Part shown: positions 20,327 through 32,468 of the stretch, in pieces | How positions within the stretch are numbered: position 1 is the first letter of the stretch | Layout of the letters: every line of letters begins with the position of its first letter | Translations under genes and position numbers: made by a program | Source of the DNA: Symsagittifera roscoffensis | Lineage: Eukaryota; Xenacoelomorpha; Acoela; Convolutidae | DNA: 64,000 nt | NCBI RefSeq assembly: GCF_963678635.1 | Contig: NC_087062.1 | Location: forward strand, 64,513,253 to 64,577,252 | Direction: 5' to 3' | Notes under the pieces: generated by a model | The model's database searches: none | The model's input: only the letters and a program-made list of their open reading frames with translations | What the model was told of the DNA's origin: nothing

Positions 20327-22390
20327 TCAATCAGGGTCGTTACGATCTTTTTTGTGGCCCGTTTGTGAGGCTTGTACTGTAGGGTTATTTGAGTATTTAA
20401 GCACGTTAGTTGTAATTTGCGCTCAATCCGGAAGGCTCGGGATTAGTGAAGAAGACTGATCCGGCAAGCAGTACAAGGAGTGACAAGAAGGGTACAAGAA
20501 TGAACAAAAAAATAAGATAGTAATCTGTGGGGGGCTCGACAGTGCTGCACTGTAGTGACCCTTCACCGAACTGCAAATTTCCGAGTTAAGCACCTTAATT
20601 CGGATATTGAACAAACCCAGAGGGGTTTAGTATTACTAGTATTATTACTTATACAGCCTATTGTAATACTCCTATACCGATTTTCAGTGAAAAACACAGT
20701 AAGCGTACCGGTTTTTAGGGTCAAAATAGCGATTGTTTGATCCCCCACAAATCGCGAGTGTTGAGATATCGTTATTTTTTGAAACGGAAAAAATGCGCTA
20801 AATTAGTGATTTACATCGTAACTCTGTTAGTATAATAGGTAGAACCGGTTGAGTTTAGTTCAGAAGTGGTTAGAACTTTTTTGGTTAGGACATTAAAAAT
20901 AGTTGTTCGGACAACGTGCACTAGTGAATCGACAGGTTTTAAAAACCGTTTGCCGATAACCTTCCGGGTTACAGAGAAATCGAACTTAATGTGTTTAATT
21001 CCGTGGATTCATCAATCCGGAGGGGTCCAAATAGCATAGTTTTTTTGCAAATTTTTCCAAGTAGAGCGTTTTAGATTGTGTTTTTTGCATTGAACTAGTA
21101 AAGTATAGGCCTTCTGAGCTCGGATCAATAGTTTTTAGGTCGAAAAGAACAGAACTGCGAAAAAAGAACGGCGGAAGCTGTAAGAGAGAAATGTTTTGAC
21201 TTTAGAAAAAAGACATTTTGGTTATTAACTTTCGAACTACTGGACAGATCCAGTTGATCTTGGTACCATTAGATCAGAAATAGAAGCATCAGTTATTCAA
21301 AATAGAAGCATCTAATAGAAGCAAGTACTAATAGAAGCATCAGTTATTCAAAAAAATAAGCGTGAAAATTTTTTAGGATTGTTTTAAGCAAATTCACCAA
21401 TTCGGGAAGGTAGACATTCACGTTTTATAAAATATTTTTTTGAAAGCCCTTACAAACCTACCAAAGGGTAGAACGATTGAATAAGGCATTTTTACGCTGT
21501 TTTAGACAAAAAGGGAAGGCTAAGGGCACCAGAAAACCTTAGTCGAGCCGAAATTAGGCTAGCGATAAGACCCTTCACCGTTAGGGTGAATCATTGAATA
21601 AGAGGCTTAACTTCAACCCGGAAGGGTCTTGGGAAAGACGACACACCCTTCCTAGTTGATTCAAACAGCATAATAGCATCGGAGAACGTATCCGGAAGGG
21701 TATAGGTTGGAAATTTAGAAAGCCTCTGAGAAGCTATCTTTACGAACTCGGAGGGGTCCCAATCCGGAGGGGTCTAAATTTTTACAGATACGGAGAGGTC
21801 CCAATCCAAAGGGGTCTAAAATCTTACAAATCCGGAGGGGTCCCAACCCGGAGGGGTCTAAATTTTTACAAAACAGGAGGGGTCCCAATCCGGAGGGGTC
21901 GCAATTTTACCAATCCGGAGGGGTCCGATTTTTGTCAATCCGGAGGGGTATTATTTTGTCAAAATTTAAGAAGACAACAGAATAAAAAGTAGTTAAAGGT
22001 ATTAGGTTATTAAGACATAGGCTGGGAACCAGTGACTGCACTGGAAACTTGCCTTTTGTAAAAAAAAACAGAATCAAAACAATACAGGTCTAAATTCGGA
22101 CATTCGCGACACTCAGTCTAAATTGATCAAGAGTGTGTAACCCATTAGTGTGGACTGAAATCAAAAACGTTTTTGAGAAAAGTGACTGCCCTGAGAATTT
22201 TAGTAGGTCTAGCTCGGGCAGTCCGAAGGCAGATAGTTAACACAGGACTCGGTGGGTGCAATAGACGCCCACTTGAGAAAATTACTGCCTTCAAGTTTTG
22301 TCTGTTTGGTGCAGCACCAAGCAGGGAAAGCTCCTTCTTTATATACAAGTTCGACTATTGTACTGCGACTGACTAAAAAGTACAAAACAC
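20327..22390 (+). repeat. Leader tandem duplication, copy 2
   Basis: Near-identical second copy of 18262-20326. At its right edge the sequence leaves the repeat (AAACACATACG instead of AAACACTTCAATC) and continues as unique leader for 330 bp to the gag ATG. The near identity, against ~7% LTR divergence, means a recent duplication, gene conversion or an assembly artefact. Confidence 0.92.
21744..21955 (+). repeat. Cluster of CCGGAGGGGTC motifs (leader copy 2)
   Basis: Counterpart of the cluster at 19679-19890, identical except for GGGGTCGC in place of GGGGTTGC at 21900. Confidence 0.85.
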
Positions 22391-22720
22391 ATACGTTTTT
22401 CATAGAAAATATTCAAATTTATTTTGTCAATTTTCGTTTTAAATCAATAGTATTTGTGCTTGATTGGGTAGTGAACACACTATCTTTTAAATAGACTGAT
22501 ATCTTCATACTGTGCTAGCTTCACATCTTACGACTAATAATCGATTATTGTGAATAGATTGTATATACGCTTTATCGTGATAACATACAGGGATTCGTGG
22601 CCACTATTTAATAGAAACTTTTGGAAATTATTGTGTTCTGTTATTAGTATCAGTAGTCAGATCAAAAGGACACTAATAATCGAGTTGAATGTATAGGCAG
22701 TAAGAAGTGGTAAATTGAAT
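22391..22720 (+). other. Unique leader segment before gag
   Basis: AT-rich, 330 bp, no ORF of note. It presumably is the 5' untranslated part next to the gag start. No motif was recognised. Confidence 0.5.
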
Positions 22721-25386
22721 ATGAGTCTAGACAAGTCAAGGATACCAAAACTAGATGATAGCTCCAGGAAATTCATACCTGAGAAACAGAGAAGAGCAAT
22801 GACCAACCCTCTTGTGGAAAAGATCACACGAACTCGGACCGACAAACGGCAGACGGTTTCAGGCAGAATGGTTGAAACCAGGAGTCAAAAGCCCTCAGAA
22901 GAGCAAAAGGCAATGCTAGAAGTGGAGATCCATCCGGACCAGGCCATGGATGAGAACCAGGATATACATGGACTGGAGGGGAGAGGAAACAGAAAGCTGG
23001 CGAGTGAATATACTCCTGTAGAACAGGGCCAAGATTTTGCCACTTCCACCGGGACACTGGACCGAGAGAAGATGTCGGAAATGTCCGACATCTCTACTGA
23101 AATTGTGGCAACTAGAAGATCTCCCATAGACAACACCATGATGGCAGGCGTCACGTAGAAACAGACAACGTCCTCATCATTCTCAGAAAGATTGAATAAC
23201 ACTTTCGGAAACATCTTTCCATTCACCATGGGAGTGGGCACAGGAAATGAAGGTGAATCCCAGGAGGAAGAAGAGTACGATGAGGGGCAAGTGGACTTTG
23301 GATCTCAAGTCAGCCTCAATAGTTCGACCCAGGAGAATGAGGCGTACACCGACAGAGAGACTGGAACCATAGACAAACTTGGTGTGGTGAGAACGATAAG
23401 CAAAGACGCAAACACATCAGGCCAGTCGAGAGACTTTGCGAGTATGAAAAATTCAGAGACGCGAACTGGGGAGAGTAGAAACAAAGGGCTAGGCAACGCA
23501 TCGGCGGATCCTGAGGTGGATAATGAAAAGACGTCGAGGCAGAGAATCAAAGCCCGAATCTCGACCAGCACGAAGCTACCTGGGATCGACAGGGTGACAC
23601 CGCCACTAGTGATGGCACTAGTGAAAACCTGGCATCATTAGAAGAAGCCTTGAACAACATAGTGGGCAGTATAGCAGAACAAAATGAACAGATGTCCTTA
23701 AGAATGAGTGAACCAGAAAGAGTAGTCCACATTGAATGAGAAAGTCTGCGGGAAGAAATAAACCGCAATAGACAAGAAGTTGGTAGGAGCGAAAAACGCT
23801 TGAAGGAAAGAACGGACGAGCACATAGCGAAGAACTTGTCGCGGATGACAAGAGAAGCGGAACAGAGAGAGTTACGCTTAGGAGACGACACGGAGAAGTT
23901 AAGGATTCAGCAAGAGCAGTCTCTTGGGACTCTTGACACAAAGATAGATGCGATGATGGAGAGACGAACTCAGGCTATCATGGATAGGTTGCACGGGCTA
24001 CTAGGCAGCAAGAGTGGACCAAAAGAAGGGGAATCGAACTCGGGAGGTCCCAGCAGGGAGGCGAAGGTGAACTTCAATGACCATCAAAGGAGCAGGACAT
24101 ATGGATCCACTAGAGGTAGGGGCAGTTCATCAGGCTATGCCACAAGGTATAACAGAACATGGGGCCCAAACAGTAGAGCAAGTTCAACGGGGAACAGACA
24201 GACCTCAAACGAACGACCGACGCAAGGCACACATGCGACTGGGAGAGGTGATTCCGGTAACAGGAGACATGTGAGCCCAGGGAGGAGTCATGTGGGCCAA
24301 GGGGGAAACAGTCACGGCGATTCGGATTGCAGGGATGCACCGAATACAGAGCCCTTAACAAGGATCGATGATGCTCAGGCGGGGCACTCGAGAGATGCTA
24401 CAGCAATGGCCACAGCCTTTGAACCCCTAAACAGGTCTTTGGAGACATTCCTTACGAGGTTATCTAGAACCAATGAACGTAGTGAAAAGTCCAGAGGAGT
24501 CTTTAAGAAGCCAAGATGCTACAAAGACAAATCTGATGGCTGCATTGATACCTGGATAGAGGTGATGAAACTTCATTTTGAGGAAGAAGACCTGTCAGAA
24601 AGGCAAGAGTGCAGTGCGCTCACCAGTGACTTGGAAGGGACAGCCCTAAACTGTGTGATGGCCACAAAGCAATACCAGCGGGACACAATTTAGAAAATCT
24701 ATGAAATATTGTTGAATCGTTTTGGATCAGGGATGCAGGGGCACCAGGAAATGATGCGCTTCGAGAAAAGGAGGCAACGAGAAGATGAGACGATAGACAA
24801 GTTTTTAGACGATTTGGAGATGCTAAGAAGGCGCAGTCAACCGGACGAGTCGAACAGGAGGATGGACCTGGCAGTAGCCTCAAAATTCATCAATGGTGTG
24901 AAGAATGATAAACTTCGAACAATGTTAGCAACACATTACACACCAATCTCAACCAATGCTCCAACACCAGAGGAGTTGAGACTCAAGTCAAAGGAATATC
25001 TTTTGCTGAAGCCTCCATCGACATCTGGATTTTACAAGAACAATTATGACCATTTTAACAACGGACCAGCAAACCAAGGAAACAACTGGTATAAACCGAG
25101 GGACGATATGGACAAGAGGCGCTCTTGTGCAAATTGCAGTTCGACGGACCATTATGTGTCAGCATGCCCAACTTACAAAAAGGGCATGAAAGCAATAGGC
25201 TTTAGCCTCGAGGACGAAAATGCGTCAGAAGTCGACCATGAAGATTTCATGAGAGGAGTAATTGCGAATTTCGGCCCGAGGTGTTTCTTTTGCAACTTGG
25301 AAGGTCATTTTAAATCGGATTGTCCGCAATTGTGGAATGCTGTAGCATCAAGCATCCAAGGCAGGAGGAAGCTTTATCGGGTGTGA
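22721..25386 (+). pseudogene. gag: gag of the giant LTR element, interrupted
   Basis: The first ATG is at 22721. The frame is broken by TAG 23156, a frameshift between about 23560 and 23640, TGA 23737 and TAG 24691. Read across these, the product has an acidic Ser/Thr-rich N-terminus, a coiled-coil stretch (EQNEQMSLRMSEPERV onward, about 23650-23990), a Gly/Ser/Arg-rich linker (about 24060-24330) and a capsid-like domain. The latter is DTWIEVMKLHFEEEDLSE through LLNRFGSGMQGHQ and FEKRRQREDETIDKFLDDLE, typical of retrotransposon Gag. Two CCHC knuckles follow, CANCSSTDHYVSAC (25126-25167) and CFFCNLEGHFKSDC, both C-X2-C-X4-H-X4-C, which bind the genomic RNA. TGA at 25384 ends the frame. Pol continues in another frame, by a frameshift that may be programmed or a mutation. 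Confidence 0.85.
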
Positions 25387-28300
25387 AAGCCAGCAAGGCT
25401 CGCCTATTGAGTGAGGCGGAGGCGCGCAGAAAAAAAAATCCGCAAGAGCTGGCAACGAAGAAGATGCAAGCGGTAACAGAAGAGACATGTAAACCGGAAC
25501 CGGTGACTGCGGCGGATGAATTCAAGATTGATTATAGGGCAGCCGCGAGGGATTATAGGGCAGCCGCTCTAAATAAAGTGCAACAAGAACTGGTAACGAA
25601 AGAGCTCGAGCAAAAAGTGAAGCTCGAACTGGAAAATGAGAAACTACAGGAGAAGCTGAATACCTTCGAGGCAACAGAATTCGAAGAAACAAAAGCACCA
25701 AGTAGTTTGAGCATGAAACTTAATGTGATCTCCGGGCAAAGGTTCGGTATGGTGCCACAAGGAAGCAAAATACAGTCAATAATCTCGGTAGCAGGACACC
25801 AGGTAATCAGAAATCTGAGTGAACCATCAGAGTTCACTTTGATGCATTTGGACACATATGCAGATTATCTGAGGCAGGTGGAGCCACGCACTGAGTCGAG
25901 AGCTGTGCGAGCACTACTAACAACGGGTGGCCTTCGCATAAAGAAGCTTCATGGGCGCTACGTGGAAGTCTATGGACCGTATCAAGTGATGCTGAACGTA
26001 GATGGAATCAGTATCTACACTAGGACATATGTGACAACAGACAGTGACCAGATAGGTGAGGAGGAACTCAAAGTCCGCAGGATAGGCCATGACGCCATGA
26101 TAGAGCAAGACGCAGTACACATTGGATACAAAGCAGACGTGACTGCACATCTGCTCGACACCAACGGAAAGAAAATCGGAGTCACAGGGCTTCTGGACAC
26201 AGGAGCGGTAGTGAGTGTGATGCCGATAAAGACTTGGGAAAGAATGGGCTTCACGAGGGAAGATCTAATTCCGACGAGTCTCCGACTGGCTGCAGCCAAT
26301 GTACGAGCGATTTACGATTTACTTGAACAACGGTCTAATAAGGATTAGGAACCCGGATTGAAAGTATGTTAAGAAACCAAATAATAAAATAACAACAGAC
26401 GAAAACAAGCCACCAAATTTTTTTAGATAGAAAAGTAAAACTACAGCCGGGACAAGCAGTATTAGCAATTTTTAGAATGAGAAGTTTAAATTCGTTAAGT
26501 GATACTAAACAGGTTTGTTTGGTACCGAATCCAAGTAGTCAAAGTTCAGTGATTTTAGGCCGGAGCTTCTCGGTAACTCGAAACGGACTGTGTGTCAGTG
26601 TGTTATTGAACACACTGGACACCATGGTTTCCATCCAGCGTGGAAATAAACTTGGTTACGCCTTGCCGATGAGGACCGACTATGAGGAGACACAAAACAT
26701 GAAGAAACGTAGTGTGAAAGACTGTCCTTATCATGCCAATGAAGATAAAATTTTAAAAAGGATGAATGAATTAAAATCGATTCATAAATTGTTTTCAATG
26801 AAGTCCGAAACAGACGACGGCTCGTCGAGCTGCTCGAGTTTTCCGGAACGCCCCTCGTCATATGAACTAGAATCTGACAAACCGGTTTTGCCAGAGATAG
26901 AACACTTAATGGGGAAAATAGGCGAAGGAGATTTTGAATTACTTCGGGAGGTTTTAAATCGAACGCGGATGTATTTTCAAAACTTAAGGCGGATATCGGT
27001 TGCTGTAACTTCGTCGAACACGTAATCGAATAATAGGGAAGGCGCAAGACGAATAACGCCACCTAAATCGGAAGCGTGCCGAAGGAAGTTGAAATGTTGC
27101 TCGAATACGACATGATAGAACTCTCGAAATTGCCATGGGTTTGCGGGGTAGTAATAGCAAAAAAGAAGGGGGCAGTTTAGGTTTTGTTGCGACTTTCGCT
27201 ACTTGAACGCGGTAACGATAAAAGATGCGTACCCGATACCGCGAATAGACGAGAGCCTCTCTTAACTTGGTGATGCCAAGTTCTTCACCACATTGGACTT
27301 GGGTTCTGCCTTCTGGCAGGTCCCTCTGCGGAAGAAGGATAGAGAAAAGACCGGATTCGCGTGTGAATTGGGGTTGTACCAGTGGAAGAGCATGCCCTTC
27401 GGATTGTGCAACGCAACGGCCACTTTTCAAAGACTGATGGCTCAGGCTTTGACCAGAGTGACAAAGAAGTACGGGAATCTTGTGATGTGTAACGTGGATG
27501 ACGTAGTCATAGCAACACTGACCCTGGAAGACCACATTGATTGGCTCGATGAGGTCTTTGGATGCATAAGAAGAGCAGGCTTGAAATACAAACCATCGAA
27601 ATGTGAGATCCTTAAGGATTCGATCAAGTACCTAGGAAGAATGGTGGACAGGCATGGTGTGAGGCCGGACCCGGAAGCGGTAGAAGCTGTGTTGACATGG
27701 AAGGCTCCCAGAACAGTCACACAGCTCATGAGTTTCCTAGGGTTTGCCAACTTTTACCGTGAGTTCATCAAAAGATATGCAGACAAGGTGTATCCGATGC
27801 AGAAGCTGATGCGTAACAAAGGAAAGAAGTTCGAATGGAGCGATGAAGCTGAAACGGCTTTTGAGAACATAAAGCGGGAACTGTGCGAAGCGCCAGTGCT
27901 AGGCATGCCTACTGAAAAGGGCATGTATATTCTTGACACAGACGCATCAGTAGTAGCCATCTCGGTAATACTGCATCAGGAGCAAGAATGGAATGGCAGA
28001 ACCGTTCTCCGTCCCATTGCATATGGCAGCAAGGTGTTAACTGACACTGAGATGTAATATAATGCACCAAAAGCAGAAATGTTTGCAGTAGTCACATTTG
28101 TGGAAAAGTACCGCGCATACTTGGGGAACGCTCCCGTTAAGTTACTCGTGGACAACAGAGCGTTATCCTGGTTGAAGACATACTCGATGGATCAGAGTTA
28201 TTTTGGTAGGTGGATAGTAAGATTAGATGGCTACCACATGATAATCGAGCACAGGATGCGTGACAAGCACCAAAATGCCGACAGCCTCAGCAAGAAAACC

Positions 28301-28765
28301 GAGTTCTATGAAAGACTGGAACAGAAGCAAGCCAATCAGGCAGAAATAAAGGAAGGATTCTCGTTTCTGGACAAAGAAACTTATGAAGCGCTTCCCTTAA
28401 CGAGACGGTTGGACAAGTCTGGACATCCAATTCCAGGACATCCTGAGTTACCTGTAGAGAAAGCAGCCGAGATAAAGATCCTATCCAAGAAGGATCCAGT
28501 GCCCTTGGATCTGCTGCTGCGCTCGAACCTGGTCCAGCAGGAACTCTCTCGCATGAACATTAACAGCCTCTCATTATTGGATAAAACGGTGCAGGTCACA
28601 CCGCAAGTGATGCGGATGCTGACTGGATTGTTAGAGAGAGAAGTGACCAGAGATGACCCCGAGTGGGCAGCAGCAGTGGCATCACTGACAGTCAGTGAGA
28701 AGGTGAAGATCATTCCGTCCAGACGACAACACAAAGAAAACGAGAGGGATATGCAGATTATCTGA
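25350..28765 (+). pseudogene. pol: pol segment, copy A: linker, protease, RT, RNase H
   Basis: A frame from 25350 to 26348 gives a Lys/Glu-rich linker and an aspartic protease with DTGA at 26196-26207 (GLLDTGAVVSVMPIKTWE). It then terminates because, relative to copy B, an internal stretch of over 100 bp after the protease core is deleted. RT frames follow (26477-27025 and 27293-28057) with LDLGSAFWQVPL, MPFGLCNATATFQRLM and the catalytic box as NVDD (27491-27502) in place of YVDD. RNase H continues with ILDTDAS, then a TAA replaces the codon after DTEM, and APKAEMFAV / LVDNRALSW / DKHQNADSLS restart at 28079. The region about 27020-27290 is shifted. The copy is tandemly repeated from 28750. 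Confidence 0.85.
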
Positions 28766-31700
28766 CGCAGGTGGAGCCACGCACTGAGTCGAGAGCTGTG
28801 CAAAGCACTACTAACAACGGGTGGCCCTCGCATAAAGAAGCTTCGTGGGCGCTACGTGGAAGTCTATGGACCGTATCAAGTGATGCTGAACGTAGATGGA
28901 ATCAGTATCTACACTAGGACATATGTGACAACAGACAGTGACCAGATAGGTGAGGAGGAACTCAAAGTCCGCAGGATAGGCCATGACGCCATGATAGAGC
29001 AAGATGCAGTACACATTGGATACAAAGCAGACGTGACTGCACATCTGCTCGACACCAACGGAAAGAAAATCGGAGTCACAGGGCTTCTGGACACAGGAGC
29101 GGTAGTGAGTGTGATGTCGATAAAGACTTGGGAAAGAATGGGCTTCACGCGGGAAGATCTAATTCCAACGAATCTTCGACTGGCCGCCGCCAATCGTGGA
29201 GCTATCTACGTGGCCGGAAGAACACCAATAACGGTCCTCCACATGGGAGGACGGGATCTTTGGATGAGCTTTCTGGTGGTAGAGAATCTGGACGACGCTG
29301 ACCAATTCATCTTGGGTAGAGATTTTGTCAGGAATTTTGACGTGATGATTGACTTGAACAACAGTCTAATAAGGATTAGGAACCCGGATTGAAAGTATGT
29401 TAAGAAACCAAATAATAAAATAACAACAGACGAAAACAAGCTACCAAATTTTTTTAGATAGAAAGTTAAACTACAGCCAGGACAACCAGTAGTAGCAATT
29501 TTTAGAATGAGAAATTTAAATTCGTTAAGTGATAGTAAACAGGTTTGTTTGGTACCGAATCCAAATAGTCAAAATTCAGTGATTTTAGGCCGGAGCTTCT
29601 CGGTAACTCGAAACGGACTGTGTGTCAGTGTGTTATGGAACTGGACACCACGGTTTCAATGCAGCGTGGAAAGAAACTTGGTTACACCTTGCCAGTGAGG
29701 ACCGACTATGAGGAGACACAAAACTTGAAGAAACATAGTGTGAAAGACTGTCCTTATCATGCCAATAAAGATAAATTTTTAAAAAGGATCATTGAATTAA
29801 AATCTATTCATAAATTGTTTTCAATGAAGTCCGAAACGGACCACGGCTTATCGAGCTCCTCGAATTTTTTGGAACGCCCCTCGTCATCTGAACTAGAATC
29901 TGACAAATCGGTTTTGCCAGAGATAGAACAGTTAATGGCGAAAATAGGCGAAGGAGATTTTGAATTACTTCGGGAGGTTTTAAATCGGAACGCGGCTGTA
30001 TTTTCAAAACTTAAGGCGGATATCGGTTGTTGTAACTTCGTCGAACACGAAATCGAACTTGAGGAAGGCGCCGTTCCCCATAGGGAAGGCGCAAGACGAA
30101 TGACGCCACAAAATCGCAATTGTGCCGAGAGGAAAAAGAACTGTTGCTCGAATACGACATGATAGAACCCTCGAAACCGCCATGGGCTTGCGGGGTAGTA
30201 ATGGCAAAAAAGAAGGGGACCGCTTAGGTTTCGTTGCGATTTTCGCTACTTCAACTCGGTAACGGTAAAAGATGCGTACCCGAAACCGCAAATAGACAAG
30301 AACCTCTCTAAACTTGGTGATGCCAAATTCTTCACCACATTGGACTTGGGTTCTGCCCTCTGGCAGGTCCCTCTGCGAAAGAAGGATAGAGAAAAGACCG
30401 GATTTGCGTGTGAATTGGGGTTGTACCAGTGGAAGAGCATGCCCATCGGCTGGAGCAACGCAACGGCCACTTTTCAAAGACTGATGGCTCAGGCTTTGAC
30501 CAGAGTGACAAAGAAGTACGGGAATCTTATGATGTGTTACGTGGATGACGTAGTTATAGCAATACCGACCCTGGAAGACCACATTGATCGGCTCGATGAG
30601 GTCTTTGGATGCATGAAAAGAGCAGGCTTGAAATGCAAACCATCGAAATGTGAAATCCTTAGGGATTCGATCAAGTACCTAGGAAGAATGGTGGACAGGC
30701 ATGGTGTGAGGCCGGACCCGGAAGTGGTAGAAGCTGTCTTGACATGGAAGGCTCCCAGAACAGGCACACAGCTCATGAGATTCCTAGGGTTTGCCAACTA
30801 TTACCGTGAGTTCATAAAAGGATATGCAGACTAGGTGTATCCGATGCAGAAGCTTATGCGTAACAAAGGAAAGAAGTTCGAATGGAGCGATGAAGCTGAA
30901 ACGGCTTTTGAGATTATAAAGCGGGAACTGTTCAAAACCTACTGAAAAGGGCATGTATATTCTTGACACAGACGCATCAGTAGTAGCCATCTCGGTAATA
31001 CTGCATCAGGAGCAAGAATGGAATGGGAGAACCGTTCTCCGTCCCATTGCATATGACAGCAAGGTGTTAAGTGACACTGAGATGAAATATGGTGCACCAA
31101 AAGCAGAAATGTTTGCAGTAGTCACATTTGTGGAAAAGTACCGCGCATACTTGGGGAGCGCTCCCTTTAAGTTACGCGTGGACAACACAGCGTTATCCTG
31201 GTTGAAGACATACTCGATGGATCAGAGTTGGTGGTGGTGGATAGTAAGATTAGATGGCTGCCACATGATAATCGAGCACAGGATGCGTGACAAGCACCAG
31301 AATGCTGACAGCCTCAGCAAGAAAACCGAGTTCTATGAAAGACTGGAACAGCAGCAATCCAATCAGGCAGAAATAAAGGAAGAATTCTCGTTTCTGGACA
31401 AAGAAACTTATGAAGCGCTTCCCTTAACGAGACGGTTGGACAAGTCTGGACATCCAATTCCAGGACATCCTGTGTTACCTGTAGAGAAAGCAGCCGAGAT
31501 AAAGATCCTATCCAAGAAGGACCCAGTGCCCTTGGATCTGTTAGTGCGCTCCAACCTGGTCCAGCAGGAACTCTCTCGCATGAACATTAACAGCCTCTCA
31601 TTATTGGATAAAACGGTGCAGGTCACACCGCAAGTGATGCGGATGCTGGGTGGATTGTTAGAGAGAGAAGTGACCAGAGATGACCCCGAGTGGGCAGCAG

Positions 31701-31930
31701 CAGTGGCATCACTGGCAGTCAGTGAGAAGGTGAAGATCATGCCGTCCAGACGACAACACAAAGAAAACGAGAGGGGTTGTAGGACAATAGTTCAGCAACT
31801 AGTATCCTCAATACTCCGCGAGGTTTTAACCAGTACTTCATACGGTCGGCGAGAACAGGAAAACGATACGCAGAAGAAAAAAACTGTTACCTTCGTGGAC
31901 CAGGATAAAGAAGGTGAAAAAAAAGGTTGA
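28750..31930 (+). pseudogene. pol: pol segment, copy B: protease, RT, RNase H
   Basis: A second copy of 25857-28749, starting ATGCAGATTATCTGACGCAG within the linker. The protease is complete here: DTGA at 29090-29101, then the flap and the ILGRDFVRNFD C-terminal motif (28856-29392). RT keeps the canonical YVDD box (30538-30549). Lesions differ from copy A: +1 base near 28803, broken frames at about 30160-30335, TAG in place of a Lys/Asp codon at about 30832, and a 17-bp deletion near 30930 where RT meets RNase H. RNase H (30953-31930) is then open with DTDAS, KAEMFAV, VDNTALSW and HQNADSLS, and runs on through the tether. Neither copy alone is functional. Divergence from copy A is a few percent. 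Confidence 0.85.
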
Positions 31931-32468
31931 ACGAAACCTGGTGCAAGATTGTTTGTCCGGGGAGACGAACGGTGGGTCGAGCCGACGAGTTCAAGATCAA
32001 CACCCAGGACAAGGAAGTTTGTCCGGGGAGTCTGATGTAGATGAAAAAGTTTCTGATGAGAATTAGGACCTGGAGAATAAAGTTTTGTCCGGGGAGTTCA
32101 GATGGGTGCGAAGAAGGCACAGGGCTGACCCAGGAGATGGTGCAGACTCTGTCACAGACTCCTCAACAGATAACAATTCCCGAAACTCAGGAATGGACCC
32201 CTACTCAGACAGGAACTCGAGAGCGGGATCGGAACTGTCAGAACTAGCGATCCTTACTCTACTAGTGGAAACTCTAGCAAGGGACCTGGATAGAGAGGTA
32301 TACCAGGACCCTGTCAGTGATCGCTACCTCATAGCAGGTGAAAGATTCTTTGATAACGCAGCGGATGATCTGGAAACAATAGCGGTATCGAAACGTTCGA
32401 TGAGTATGTTGCCACAAAAATAGGTAGTCAGGACTGATCTTCAGCCATTCGAAAAGGAAACACAGCCA
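31931..32468 (+). other. Pol linker with three 66-bp LSGE repeats
   Basis: The motif TTGTCCGGGGAG occurs at 31955, 32021 and 32087, exactly 66 bp apart, encoding LSGE each time in the pol frame (CLSGET, SLSGES, VLSGEF). A stop (GAATTAG) lies between the second and third. The frame then continues to 32423 as an acidic Ser/Asp-rich linker (LLVETLARDLDREVYQDPVS), ends at a TAG after MLPQK, and the integrase frame opens at once. It probably tethers RNase H to integrase. Confidence 0.7.
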
